A DNA stretch of 38,271 nt from an uncultured Alphaproteobacteria bacterium (GCA_944391715.1 CALXUP010000015.1:1-38271); one strand, 5' to 3'; shown: positions 17,781 to 26,698, counted from the stretch's first letter. The notes: generated from the letters alone by a model not told the origin. Program-made: numbers and translations.

Positions 17781-18461
17781 TCAATCAGACTTTTTTGCAG
17801 CAGCCAAAATTTCGGCATAAGAAACTTTTTCCGTGTACGTTTCCAATATTTCGCTAATTCTGCCGCCTTCTTTACTGTAATTGATTAGCCTCAGAGGCTT
17901 AATATCGCCGTTTTCCGCCAGATAAGACAGAGAACAATGCGGAAAAGCATAGAATTTAAAGCCATAATAACTAATATTAATGGCTCTTGGCGCACAATCG
18001 TTCTGAAGAGGCTGAATATGAAACATTCGATCATCAAGAAAGCCAATTTTACTGCGCTTTTTTCCAATACTGACACCTAACTCCACAAAATAAGCCTTTT
18101 GATAAAGCCAGGCTGTTGTAAAAAAAGCTGTCCGGATATTGCTGTTCAGAAAATTATTTTCCAAACCGCATAAGAGCATTTCTTCCGGAGCAATTTTCTT
18201 GTTCAGAAATTTTCCCAATTCTTCGGCAGCTTCATCTCTATAAAGAACCGGACGGTCAGCATAACCAAGAATCAGCGGTGAGTATCTGATAACTTTCCCT
18301 GAATGGATGTTGGGGTTAAGAAACTTCTGAAGCTCTTCCCATTGTTTGTACTCGGCAATTTTTTTAGAATTTTTTTCTAAATAATGAGCAATTCTCTGCT
18401 TTTGATATGCTTCTTTTAAGCTCTGGGTCAAAAAAGTCAGCTTTTTAATAATATGTGTCAT
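17781..18461 (-). CDS. Hypothetical protein
   Basis: This 226-residue protein has no signal peptide or membrane segment. The N-terminal 60 residues are charged and helical (KKLTFLTQSLKEAY, KKIAEYKQWEEL). The remainder has mixed aromatic residues with isolated Cys (LLCGLEN, NDCAPRAI, FPHCSLSYL). I do not recognise a family. It is convergent with the lipoprotein gene and divergent from rlmH. The coding frame is clean and base composition looks like its neighbours, so it is probably real. Confidence 0.7.
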   Translation of the reverse strand: MTHIIKKLTFLTQSLKEAYQKQRIAHYLEKNSKKIAEYKQWEELQKFLNPNIHSGKVIRYSPLILGYADRPVLYRDEAAEELGKFLNKKIAPEEMLLCGLENNFLNSNIRTAFFTTAWLYQKAYFVELGVSIGKKRSKIGFLDDRMFHIQPLQNDCAPRAINISYYGFKFYAFPHCSLSYLAENGDIKPLRLINYSKEGGRISEILETYTEKVSYAEILAAAKKSD

Positions 18462-18571
18462 AGAATTAATAATTTAAATGTAAAGATACAATAGCATAAA
18501 ACTCAAAAAAGTCAAGATTCTTGACAAACAACCTACTGTTTTTTATTATCAGGACAAATTGGGAAAGCAAA

Positions 18572-19012
18572 ATGAAAGTAACGATTATAGCCATTGGAAA
18601 ATGCAAAAAAAATTCTCCGGAAGCGGCAATTATTGCCGAATATGTCAAACGTTCCGGCTGGCAGATAACAATCAAGGAGGCCGACAATTCCAATCAGGCA
18701 GAAGAAGCACGTTTTTTGCAGGGAGCGATTCCTCCGGGGGCTAAAGTGATTGTGCTTGATGAACGCGGCGAAAATCTGAAGAGTACGGAATTGGCGCATA
18801 AAATAGAAAACTGGCAGTTAAACGGTTGTTCTGAAATCTGTTTTTTAATAGGCGGAGCCGATGGACATCTTCCGGAAACCAGACAGCGGGCGGATTTGCT
18901 GCTTTCTTTTGGCAGAATGACACTGCCGCATATTTTAATGCGTGCGGTTTTGACAGAACAAATTTATCGGATACAAACAATAATCAACCATCACCCCTAT
19001 CACCGGGAATAA
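18572..19012 (+). CDS. rlmH: 23S rRNA (pseudouridine1915-N3)-methyltransferase RlmH
   Basis: This 146-residue SPOUT methyltransferase modifies helix 69 of 23S rRNA using S-adenosylmethionine. The family marks are the MKVTIIAIGK start, VIVLDERGENLKS in the middle, the trefoil-knot loop FLIGGADGHLPETRQRAD, and the C-terminal LTEQIYRIQTIINHHPYHRE (conserved HPYHR-like end). The ATG at 18572 has GGGAAAG upstream; an open frame reaching back to 18521 is not supported. Repeats begin directly after the stop. Confidence 0.96.
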   Translation: MKVTIIAIGKCKKNSPEAAIIAEYVKRSGWQITIKEADNSNQAEEARFLQGAIPPGAKVIVLDERGENLKSTELAHKIENWQLNGCSEICFLIGGADGHLPETRQRADLLLSFGRMTLPHILMRAVLTEQIYRIQTIINHHPYHRE

Positions 19013-19492
19013 ACTTCTTACAAAATCTCTCCGCTTATTTTTTATTACGTCCTCCCCGGGCTCTCTTTTTTATAGTCATTGCCGGACTCTCTTTTTTCTC
19101 GTCATTGCCGGGCTTGACCCGGCAATCCAAGTCAAACATAAAGCCAATTTATTAACGTGGATTCTCGGGTCAAGCCCGAGAATGACATAGGAAAAGAAAG
19201 CCCGAGAATGACATAAACTTCAAAGCACAATGCCCTTCACAATTCCCGTCGGAGCAAAGCGGTCTCTACAGCACAATGTTGCCACATTTCAAAGCACAAT
19301 CTTGACCGTGGAAAACAATGGAGCAACGCGGTCTCTGTGGCACAATTCTGACAACTGACCGTTCAGGCCGCCGCCTGTGGATTCTCGGGTCAAGCCCGAG
19401 AATGACATAGGAAAAGAAAGCCCGAGAATGACAGTGCCTTTATACCCTTCACATCCCCCGCCGGGTGCGCCGCCGACGTTCGGCCGGACGGA
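19013..19492. repeat. Composite intergenic repeat array left of the autotransporter
   Basis: 480 bp hold no gene. Palindromic units of the gtcattgccgggcttgaccc / gggtcaagcccgagaatgac type lie at 19067-19216 and 19378-19434, and a run from about 19159 recurs at about 19379 nearly unchanged. Box A lies at 19250 and 19320, box C at 19472-19484. The block 19231-19337 is nearly identical to 22487-22593 on the other side of the autotransporter gene, in the same orientation. Confidence 0.8.
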
Positions 19493-22204
19493 TTAAAATT
19501 CATAACTAACACCGGCCTGGAGGTCAATACCTTCGCGCCCGCCGTTACGATAAACAAGTTGGAAATAGCTGTCCACAACGTCCCATTCCTTTATCACGCC
19601 AAGCGCATATTCACTATATGGCTTAACCGATATTTCCGGCAAAACAACATTATTCGCCTTAACCTTGCTGTCATCAACCAGATTCCAATAATAACTATAC
19701 CCGATATACGGCATCCAACCGTTGCCGGCATCCCACATCAGGCGCAGTCCGGGCGTCAGCTGTACAATTTGTATGGCGTCGGAATCTATATCAACACCGG
19801 CAGATGTTGTATAATCTGATGTTTTCACATAAGTATAACTTCCCATAAAGCTCGGCTGCAGTGTAAAGCCGTCCCCGAGATAAAAATTCCTGCCGGCTTT
19901 CATGGCAAAACCCGTAGAAAGATTATGAAAATCATCCGTGCCAAAACGCGTGTGTGCCTTGCCGTCGCCATACATCACATTAGCTGTCAGTCCTGTCCAG
20001 AATTCCCCGCGTTTAAACATTGCGCTTGCGCCTAATACCGCCGCTTTTTGGTTAATTCTGACACCGTCATATTTCTGACGAGACCCCGTTGTTCCGACAT
20101 AGCCGGAAAATACGCCGTCCCAACAATTGTCAAAATAAACTTTCCGGCTGTCTAACCCGACAAGCATACCCCATACCCGGTTGTCAACTTTCGGGCCGTT
20201 ATCCAAACTGACTTCTTCATCGCTCATAAACGGCCTCATCCATGCCCGTCCGGCCATCACATCGCCGGATGCCAATCCCGCTGGCGAAACCGGCATCATC
20301 GCCGTGTTTCCTAACGCTTCGCGATAAACATTGGCTTGTGAAATATAAACCCCGGCATTTGTGCTCACCGGAACAGTCGTCACATCCGGGTTCAAATCGC
20401 CATAACTGACATCGCCGCCGGACGTTCCGCTTTCTGCCATTCCCGCATTAACAAACTCTATTTCACCGGTAGTTTTGTCATATGACGCATCATATTTATA
20501 AATCGGACCATATGCCTCTATATCTTTTTTCATGCTTGCCTGTTCCGACAAACCGTCTTTTGTATCAATAACGGCCACTTTTGTGTTGGGCGAAGTCTCG
20601 TCGCTCAAGATATTTAACTCGTCAATAAACAACGATCCGCCATGCAGGTTTATTGTATCTGCCGTAATAAAGTCGCCGGTCTTGTTCGCCAAATCAATAT
20701 CCAATCCCAAGCGGGTCACGCCGGACATCAGGTTGAGTTCTTTGGGGGCAAATCGGTTGATTGCCTCGTCAATCAGGCTGATTTTCCCGCCAAAAGTATT
20801 AAGGCTGCTGGTTGAAAAATCGCTCCCCGATTTCATCACTGCTGTAACATCGCCTTGCAAATTAAGCGTCTGGTCTTTGACTTCGTTACCAAACTCAACC
20901 CGCCCGCTTTCATCGCCGGTTATGGTTATTTCGGGAAGGTCTGCAGGAGCTTGCTGAACATACCCGTCTTCGGTCTTATGAAGAACTATTTCCAGACCGT
21001 TCATAGCAATATGATAATCATCGCCTTGCTGTGTGATCTGTGCTCCCTGATTTTTCAGGCTTTCCAACCCGGCTTCCAATTCTTCTGCCGGAAGAATATT
21101 AGAATAATCTGTCACCATATAGCCGCTCTCCGTCAAAGCCAGATGTATCTGCAGATTTTCACCGTCATAAACATAATATCCGCCGGCATTATCCGAAACA
21201 ACGTCATAGCGTCCGCCGTTGGATAAATAATCCTCTATAGAAACGCCGTTAATTTTATCATCAAACCGGATAATCCCGTTATTAACGGCATTTAAGGTCA
21301 GACTTCCGGCGTTATAAATTGCTTCATAATCTTCAATTGGGTTGTCATTCTCGTCATTATGAACAACCTTATTGCCGGAGAATTCCGATACCCCGTTATC
21401 AGCCGTGATTGTCAGGGTTCCTTGATTATAAATAGCCCCGCCTTGAGCTGTTCCGCCTAAGTTATCCTGAATATAATTGTCATAAAAACTGCTGTTGGTT
21501 ATGTTCATCATTCCTTGATTATAAATAGCCCCGCCAAACATACCATCAAAGTTTTTCCGTTCAGACAGAAAGTTATATATATGGTTGCTTGAAAAATTAC
21601 TGTCATAAATATTGATTGTTCCGTCATTAAATATCGCGCCTCCTCGTCCTTTTCCATCAGCTCTCATATAAGCCGAAGACACACTAGTACGATTATTCTT
21701 AAAAGTTCCGGACACATAATCAATATTGCCGATATTATTTATGGCGGCGCCATCACTTTCGTTACCGTCATTTTTGTCGGTATATTCGTTATTCAAAAAA
21801 TCAGCGTTTATTGAGGCAATATTTCCTTCATTTTTTATAAATATTCTATAGCCATAATCACTATCAAAATCAAAAACCACGTTTTTGATTTGCAAATCTG
21901 TTTGAGCGGAGGAAGAAAAGTTAAAAAAATTTCTATAACCATCACCTGTAGAAATAGTATTTCCCTGCCCGTCGATGACAATACCGGAAACAGCGGTGGA
22001 GATTGCAGAACTTTCACCCCCGGGAACGACGATGTTTTTGTCTAAATAGACTGTTCCGCCGGTGCCGGCACCGTCTACGCCGTTCTCTACCGCGCTCTTC
22101 AATTCATCCCAGGTCGAGACATGAATCTCTGCTGCCCAAACCGGCCTCAAAACCAGCAAAACCGCTGGGATTAACACACTATAATACAACTTCTTTCTAA
22201 ACAT
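19493..22204 (-). CDS. Autotransporter (type V secretion) with Pmp-like passenger
   Basis: This 903-residue outer-membrane protein begins with a signal peptide (residues 1-25, ending PVWAA). The passenger domain (about 26-620) contains GGAIYNQG and GGAIFNDG words together with F-x-x-N, the pattern of polymorphic membrane proteins and right-handed beta helices. The C-terminal ~260 residues are a beta-barrel of alternating hydrophobic strands ending in Phe (GVSYEF), as needed for BAM-mediated insertion. I start at 22204, where GGAGAGGG precedes the ATG; a longer frame to 22255 is unlikely. The passenger probably acts in adhesion or interaction with host or other cells. The gene stands alone between two copies of a composite repeat. 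Confidence 0.93.
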   Translation of the reverse strand: MFRKKLYYSVLIPAVLLVLRPVWAAEIHVSTWDELKSAVENGVDGAGTGGTVYLDKNIVVPGGESSAISTAVSGIVIDGQGNTISTGDGYRNFFNFSSSAQTDLQIKNVVFDFDSDYGYRIFIKNEGNIASINADFLNNEYTDKNDGNESDGAAINNIGNIDYVSGTFKNNRTSVSSAYMRADGKGRGGAIFNDGTINIYDSNFSSNHIYNFLSERKNFDGMFGGAIYNQGMMNITNSSFYDNYIQDNLGGTAQGGAIYNQGTLTITADNGVSEFSGNKVVHNDENDNPIEDYEAIYNAGSLTLNAVNNGIIRFDDKINGVSIEDYLSNGGRYDVVSDNAGGYYVYDGENLQIHLALTESGYMVTDYSNILPAEELEAGLESLKNQGAQITQQGDDYHIAMNGLEIVLHKTEDGYVQQAPADLPEITITGDESGRVEFGNEVKDQTLNLQGDVTAVMKSGSDFSTSSLNTFGGKISLIDEAINRFAPKELNLMSGVTRLGLDIDLANKTGDFITADTINLHGGSLFIDELNILSDETSPNTKVAVIDTKDGLSEQASMKKDIEAYGPIYKYDASYDKTTGEIEFVNAGMAESGTSGGDVSYGDLNPDVTTVPVSTNAGVYISQANVYREALGNTAMMPVSPAGLASGDVMAGRAWMRPFMSDEEVSLDNGPKVDNRVWGMLVGLDSRKVYFDNCWDGVFSGYVGTTGSRQKYDGVRINQKAAVLGASAMFKRGEFWTGLTANVMYGDGKAHTRFGTDDFHNLSTGFAMKAGRNFYLGDGFTLQPSFMGSYTYVKTSDYTTSAGVDIDSDAIQIVQLTPGLRLMWDAGNGWMPYIGYSYYWNLVDDSKVKANNVVLPEISVKPYSEYALGVIKEWDVVDSYFQLVYRNGGREGIDLQAGVSYEF

Positions 22205-22255
22205 CGTCCCTCTCCAAATTCTATTGGATAAACTCATTAACGTATTATACCACAT

Positions 22256-22634
22256 TTTTCACCCCAAATCAATGAATATTTGAAAGTGCTAAATTTATTT
22301 TGTCTTCCTTATCTCACTACTCCCCACGTTTGTTTTTTTATCATCATCCCGAGCCCGTTTTTTCTAGTCATTGCCGGGCTTGACCCGGGGATCCAAGTCA
22401 ATAATAAAGCCAATTTATTAACGTAGATTGCCGGATCAAGTCCGGCAATGACTAGAAAAAAGAATCCGGCAATGACAGTGCCTTTATGCCCTTCACAATT
22501 CCCGCCGGAGCAAAGCGGTCTCTACAGCACAATGTTGCCACATTTCAAAGCACAACCTTGACCGTGGAAAACAATAGAGCAACGCGGTCTCTTGAGCACA
22601 GTGCATTCAACCCGCCGCGCGCCTGCCGTGCAGG
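22256..22634. repeat. Composite intergenic repeat array right of the autotransporter
   Basis: It holds a palindromic unit (gtcattgccgggcttgaccc at 22377 and its inverted partner at about 22430-22454), box A at 22506 and 22576, and box B at about 22610-22631. The segment 22487-22593 repeats 19231-19337 almost exactly. No gene is seen. The array ends directly against the sigma-54 promoter of flgF. Confidence 0.8.
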
Positions 22635-22650
22635 TGGCACGGTATTTGCA
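22635..22650 (+). promoter_or_regulatory. Sigma-54 promoter of the flgFGAH operon
   Basis: TGGCACG-GTAT-TTGCA matches the RpoN consensus TGGCACG-N4-TTGCW at every fixed position. The GG is at 22636-22637 and the GC at 22648-22649, giving a start near 22661 and a leader of about 36 nt before flgF. Sigma-54 control of rod and hook genes is established in Caulobacter and other alphaproteobacteria. An upstream activator (FlbD/NtrC-type) would be needed, and its site would have to lie in the repeats. Confidence 0.85.
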
Positions 22651-22696
22651 TTATGAAAAGCAAAATAAAAAATTATCCGCTATTGGGGAGAATAAA

Positions 22697-23440
22697 ATGG
22701 ATAATACAAAATACATTGCGTTGTCGCGCCAAATGGGGTTATGGAAACAAATGAACATTGTTTCCAATAATATGGCGAATATGAACACCGCCGGTTATAA
22801 GCAGGATGACGCAGTATTCAGCTCTTACATTGTCAAAACAGAAGGAGCCAAAGGCTTTGGGCAGGTTCCTCTGTATTTTACGCAAGATTTCGGAACATTT
22901 AAGGATTTTCAGGAAGGTGCATTCCAGGAAACGGGAAATTCGCTTGATGTGGCTCTGCAGGGCGATGCTTTCTTTGCCATTGAGACGCCGCACGGCGAAA
23001 TGTATACCAAGAAAGGACAATTTTCACTGGATGCCAACGGTATGATTGTAACAAAAGACGGCGATGCGCTGCTTTCGGAAAATAATGAACCGTTTTTTAT
23101 CGCTCCGGGCGAAAAAGAGATTGTTATTAGTGAAAACGGCGAAGTTTCGACGGAAACGGGCATCATCGGCCGCTTAAAACTGGTTAGTTTTGAGAATGAG
23201 CAGAAGCTATTGAAAGTCGGCGGCACGAAATTTGCAAATACCGAAGGCAACATGATGACGGTCGGCGGCAACAACACGCGCGTTCTGCAGGGGAAGGTAG
23301 AAGAATCTAACGTGCAGCCGATTGTTGAAATGACAAAAATGATTAATTTGCAACGTTCTTATGAATATGTGCAGCAGATGATTGACGAGGAGCATGAACG
23401 CCTTTCCAACACCATCAGCACTTATTCGGAACTTATATAA
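22697..23440 (+). CDS. flgF: Flagellar basal-body proximal rod protein FlgF
   Basis: This 247-residue rod protein has an N-terminal motif (MNIVSNNMANMNTAGYK) and a C-terminal helical motif (EMTKMINLQRSYEYVQQMI), both typical of the flagellar axial family. FlgF is one of the proximal rod proteins assembled through the export apparatus. A GGGGAG lies 6 nt before the ATG at 22697. An open frame extends upstream to 22592, but that part reads through a dispersed repeat and is not coding. It is the first gene of flgF-flgG-flgA-flgH. Confidence 0.97.
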   Translation: MDNTKYIALSRQMGLWKQMNIVSNNMANMNTAGYKQDDAVFSSYIVKTEGAKGFGQVPLYFTQDFGTFKDFQEGAFQETGNSLDVALQGDAFFAIETPHGEMYTKKGQFSLDANGMIVTKDGDALLSENNEPFFIAPGEKEIVISENGEVSTETGIIGRLKLVSFENEQKLLKVGGTKFANTEGNMMTVGGNNTRVLQGKVEESNVQPIVEMTKMINLQRSYEYVQQMIDEEHERLSNTISTYSELI

Positions 23441-23460
23441 TAATTTAGAGGGGAAAAATT

Positions 23461-24249
23461 ATGAGAACATTGGATATCGGCGCAACCGGAATGCTGGCAC
23501 AACAAACCAACGTTGATGTCATCGCCAACAACCTCGCCAATATGAACACCACCGCTTATACCAAAAGACGGGCAGAATTTACCGACCTCTTGTACCAGAA
23601 CATCATCCGCCCGGGTTCAGCCTCCACGGCATCGCAGACAATTGTTCCGTCCGGCATCCAGCTTGGTCTGGGTGTTAGAACAGCTGCCGTTTATCGCATT
23701 ACCGACGGCGACGGCCTGACCAACACCGGCAATGAGCTCGATTTGGCCATTCGCGGTCGCGGCTATTTTCAGGTAGAGCTGCCGGACGGGCAGGGAACGG
23801 CTTATACCCGCGACGGTGCTTTTCAGAGAAACGGCGACGGCGTTATTGTAACCCATGACGGCTATACCGTTCAGCCGGAAATTACAATTCCGGAAGATGC
23901 GGTTGAAGTTTATGTCAACAACTCCGGCGAGGTCTGGGTCAAACAAGACGGCGAAACCGATGAAGTCAACGTCGGCCAGCTGGAATTGGCGACTTTCCCG
24001 AACGAGGCCGGCCTGGAAGCCGTTGGAAACAACCTGTTTACGGAAACCGAGGCTTCCGGCGCTCCGATTATTGATAACCCGGATACCGAGGGTTTTGGTT
24101 CGATTTTACAAGGATACTTGTCAACTTCCAACGTCAATCCGGTTTCAGAAATCACCGAGCTGATTTCCGCCCAGCGCGCTTATGAAATGAACTCGAAGGT
24201 TATCTCAACCGCAGACCAGATGTTGAGCACAATCAACCAGTTGAGATAA
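23461..24249 (+). CDS. flgG: Flagellar basal-body distal rod protein FlgG
   Basis: This 262-residue distal rod protein has full-length family features: the N-terminal GATGMLAQQTNVDVIANNLAN segment, the middle ARG-type segment LDLAIRGRGYFQVELP, and the C-terminal NVNPVSEITELISAQRAYE that closes the axial helix. It follows flgF by 20 nt with AGAGGGG as ribosome site. It is intact and ordinary in length. Confidence 0.98.
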   Translation: MRTLDIGATGMLAQQTNVDVIANNLANMNTTAYTKRRAEFTDLLYQNIIRPGSASTASQTIVPSGIQLGLGVRTAAVYRITDGDGLTNTGNELDLAIRGRGYFQVELPDGQGTAYTRDGAFQRNGDGVIVTHDGYTVQPEITIPEDAVEVYVNNSGEVWVKQDGETDEVNVGQLELATFPNEAGLEAVGNNLFTETEASGAPIIDNPDTEGFGSILQGYLSTSNVNPVSEITELISAQRAYEMNSKVISTADQMLSTINQLR

Positions 24250-24263
24250 GGGGACAGCGCAAA

Positions 24264-24974
24264 ATGAAACGTCTGCTTTTAACATTAGCTTTGGTTCTGA
24301 CGGTTCTTAACCCGATTCCGGTTTTCGGACAAACTTTTGTTTCGGAAGAAAAAATCGCCGATGCGTTAAAAAAAGAATATATTGAGCGTTTTGGCGAGGG
24401 CGATGAAATTGAGCTGGAATTTTACGGCGGGCAGACCAACTTTGCCATAGAAGAGCCGGGAGAGGTCAAAATTATGGTGGCGAATGCCCGGTTTGACGAG
24501 CTGCAAAACAAGTTTTCGGCAGATGCGGAATTTTTTGCCGGCGGCCGGTCGGTGGCAAAATCTTCTTATCAGGGAAAATACTATATTCTGAAGGAGATTT
24601 TTGTTCCGGCGCAAAATATCAACAAAGGCGAAATCATTACCGCCGACAAGCTGAAAAGCATCAAAACCCGCTCAAACCGGATTAAGCCGCAAAATCTGGT
24701 AGACAAGGAAAAGCTGCTCAATATGGAAGCCAAAAGAAACCTGCGGGAAGGCAAAATCATTAACGACAAAGACGTCGGCAAAGAGATTTTGATTAAAAAA
24801 GGCAGTATGGTTAATCTGGTATATCAAACGCCGTTCATGCAGATTACGGCCAGAGCCGAGGCCTTGGAAGACGGAAGTTTGGGCGATAAAATAGAGATTC
24901 GCAATACCAAAAGCAAAAGAGATTTATACGGAGAAGTTATTGATGCCGATACGGTGCGTGTTGAGCAGCAATAA
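24264..24974 (+). CDS. flgA: Flagellar P-ring chaperone FlgA
   Basis: This 236-residue protein has a signal peptide (residues 1-22, ending VFGQ). The C-terminal SAF-type domain (about 115-236) has PAQNINKGEIITADKLK and IKKGSMVNLVYQTPFMQI. FlgA is a periplasmic chaperone for assembly of the P ring. It lies 14 nt after flgG with AAGGGGA upstream. The P-ring gene flgI is not in the window. Confidence 0.95.
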   Translation: MKRLLLTLALVLTVLNPIPVFGQTFVSEEKIADALKKEYIERFGEGDEIELEFYGGQTNFAIEEPGEVKIMVANARFDELQNKFSADAEFFAGGRSVAKSSYQGKYYILKEIFVPAQNINKGEIITADKLKSIKTRSNRIKPQNLVDKEKLLNMEAKRNLREGKIINDKDVGKEILIKKGSMVNLVYQTPFMQITARAEALEDGSLGDKIEIRNTKSKRDLYGEVIDADTVRVEQQ

Positions 24975-24989
24975 GAAGAGGAAAACAAA

Positions 24990-25751
24990 ATGACGAATAA
25001 AACAAACGGTATCAAACTTTGGGCAGGAATGCTGCTGATGGCCACATCCCTTTCCGGTTGCGGAATCTGGGGACGCCTGACCTCTATCGGCGAGCTTCCC
25101 GAAATCAGCCCGATTGAAAATCCGACCGAGGTTAAAGGTTATGAGCCCGTAAGTATGCCGATGCCGCAGCAGATTGAGGCGCAGCCGATGGCAAATTCGT
25201 TATGGAAACCGGGGTCTTCCGGATTCTTCAAAGACCAACGGGCATCAAAAGTCGGCGATATCATTACCGTCAAAATCTCTGCTAAAGATAATGCATTAAT
25301 GGAAAACGAAACTGAGCAAAACCGTGATGACAATAAAGATTCTGTCGGAATAACGTCTTTCCTGGGCTACGAGTCTTATGCCAAAGATTATCTGCCGGAT
25401 GCCGTTGATGCTTCTGATATAATCAATATCACGTCCAACCGCGAGATTTCCGGCGACGGCAAAATTGACCGCCAGGAAAAAATTAATATGACTTTGGCCG
25501 CGATAGTAACGCAGGTTTTGCCGAACGGCAATCTGGTTATTGAAGGCAGTCAGGAGATTCGCGTTAATTACGAGCTCAGACAGATGATGGTCAGAGGGAT
25601 CATCCGCCGGGCGGACATTGCCTCGGATAATACGATTGAATCGAGCAAGATTGCCGAAATGAGAGTTTCTTACGGCGGAAAAGGCGTCATCTCCGATGTC
25701 CAGCAGCCGCGTTACGGCCGCCAGTTGATAGACATCATATCGCCGTTCTGA
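24990..25751 (+). CDS. flgH: Flagellar L-ring protein FlgH
   Basis: This 253-residue outer-membrane lipoprotein forms the L ring around the rod. The lipobox LSGC has Cys at residue 24. Family motifs follow: DQRASKVGDIITVKI, LPNGNLVIEGSQEIRVN, and RGIIRRADIASDNTI. It lies 15 nt after flgA and ends the operon. No clear terminator follows; a structured region lies downstream. Confidence 0.97.
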   Translation: MTNKTNGIKLWAGMLLMATSLSGCGIWGRLTSIGELPEISPIENPTEVKGYEPVSMPMPQQIEAQPMANSLWKPGSSGFFKDQRASKVGDIITVKISAKDNALMENETEQNRDDNKDSVGITSFLGYESYAKDYLPDAVDASDIINITSNREISGDGKIDRQEKINMTLAAIVTQVLPNGNLVIEGSQEIRVNYELRQMMVRGIIRRADIASDNTIESSKIAEMRVSYGGKGVISDVQQPRYGRQLIDIISPF

Positions 25752-25814
25752 TGAAAGTTTCCCATATTATTATGTTTTGTGGTGTTAAAAAATCTCCCCG
25801 TTTTTTACCCGCAT

Positions 25815-25913
25815 AGGGGCTGTCGATCCAGAATAGATCCCCAACTTTGCTGGAAAAGCGCAGCCCCTTTCCCCAAACGGGTCCGTTTGACTTCCCCAAT
25901 TTGAGCGGACCCG
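25815..25913 (+). ncRNA. Candidate structured RNA after flgH
   Basis: Two stable folds can form. The first pairs AGGGGCTG (25815-25822) with CAGCCCCT (25861-25868), with an inner CCAG (25828-25831) with CTGG (25850-25853). The second pairs CGGGTCCG (25878-25885) with CGGACCCG (25906-25913). The word TCCCCAA occurs three times, in the first loop (25838), the linker (25870) and the second loop (25893). It may be an independent small RNA or the 3-prime end of the flgF operon transcript. I see no poly-T terminator after it, so the ends are uncertain. Confidence 0.4.
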
Positions 25914-25954
25914 CTTATTGTGAAAGAAAAAAGTGAATAGCTTGAAGTTTACGG

Positions 25955-25983
25955 TTTAAAAGACCGGCGTGATAGATTATATA
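25955..25983 (+). promoter_or_regulatory. Candidate promoter of the FlaF-like gene
   Basis: TTTAAA (25955-25960) and TATATA (25978-25983) are 17 nt apart, about 34 nt upstream of the start codon. No sigma-54 or sigma-28 consensus is seen here. Confidence 0.4.
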
Positions 25984-26016
25984 AAAATGGAAAAAAATTT
26001 TTTGTAAGGATGCAAA

Positions 26017-26682
26017 ATGAAAAAGACAGTGAACGAAGTAAAACATGCGGAAAACGAAGCCGAAATCTTTTTGAAATATGCGCTGGCAATTTCAAACGCT
26101 TTTAACGGCGGAGACGAGATGGCGATTCTGACCGCATTGGACAATAACTTAAAATTATGGGTGGAGATAGAAACTTCTCTCAAAGATGTAAAGAATTTGC
26201 TTCCTGAAGATATCAAAGAAAACCTGCTGAAATTGTCAAAGTTTGTTGAGCGGCTGACTCTTTCCAAAGGGATTCATATGAGCGCGCCGGATTATAACTG
26301 CCTGATTAATATCAATATGCAAATTTCAGAAGGCCTTTTGGAGGCAGTCAGAAATCATCTGGCCAAGGCAGAAGCTTTTTCGTTGTTGAAATGTGCAATT
26401 GATATTTCAACCGCCCGTGATAACGATGATAAAAACAGCCTGGTTGAAGCGCTTGATAAAAATATGAAACTCTGGGTTTATATTAAGACGCTTGCCAATT
26501 CCGAAGACAGCAAAATGCCGAAAGAAACCAAAAATAATCTGATTAAACTGGCAGATTATGTTTCGGCCAAAACATTGGAAGTCGGAAAGAATATTGAAAA
26601 TCTGAATCAAAAGGCCATTGACAGTATGATTATGACCAATCTGCAGATTTCCGAAGGGCTGATGTCTAAAAAAAGCGCTTAA
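26017..26682 (+). CDS. Tandem FlaF-like flagellin regulator
   Basis: This 221-residue protein contains two copies of one domain, about residues 10-110 and 115-218. Both have the order A-L-D-x-N-x-K-L-W, then P-x-x-x-K-x-N-L-x-K-L, then a V-x-x-x-T-L segment, and end I-x-x-Q-I-S-E-G-L. This order matches FlaF, a small alphaproteobacterial protein that promotes flagellin production or secretion and works with FlbT. Usual FlaF is about 110-130 residues with one domain, so this looks like a fused duplication. It has AAGGA before the ATG and sits downstream of flgH. No flbT is in the window. A related unnamed family remains possible. Confidence 0.65.
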   Translation: MKKTVNEVKHAENEAEIFLKYALAISNAFNGGDEMAILTALDNNLKLWVEIETSLKDVKNLLPEDIKENLLKLSKFVERLTLSKGIHMSAPDYNCLININMQISEGLLEAVRNHLAKAEAFSLLKCAIDISTARDNDDKNSLVEALDKNMKLWVYIKTLANSEDSKMPKETKNNLIKLADYVSAKTLEVGKNIENLNQKAIDSMIMTNLQISEGLMSKKSA

Positions 26683-26698
26683 CAGAAAAATCGCTGCA

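Noticed and set aside
19013..19492. Repeat block considered as a CRISPR array
   Set aside because: The units are palindromic, irregular in spacing and length, and lack unique spacers or cas genes.
22592..22696. Upstream extension of flgF
   Set aside because: The extra 35 codons come from repeat boxes A and B and from the promoter; the FlgF N-terminus begins at 22697 with a good ribosome site.
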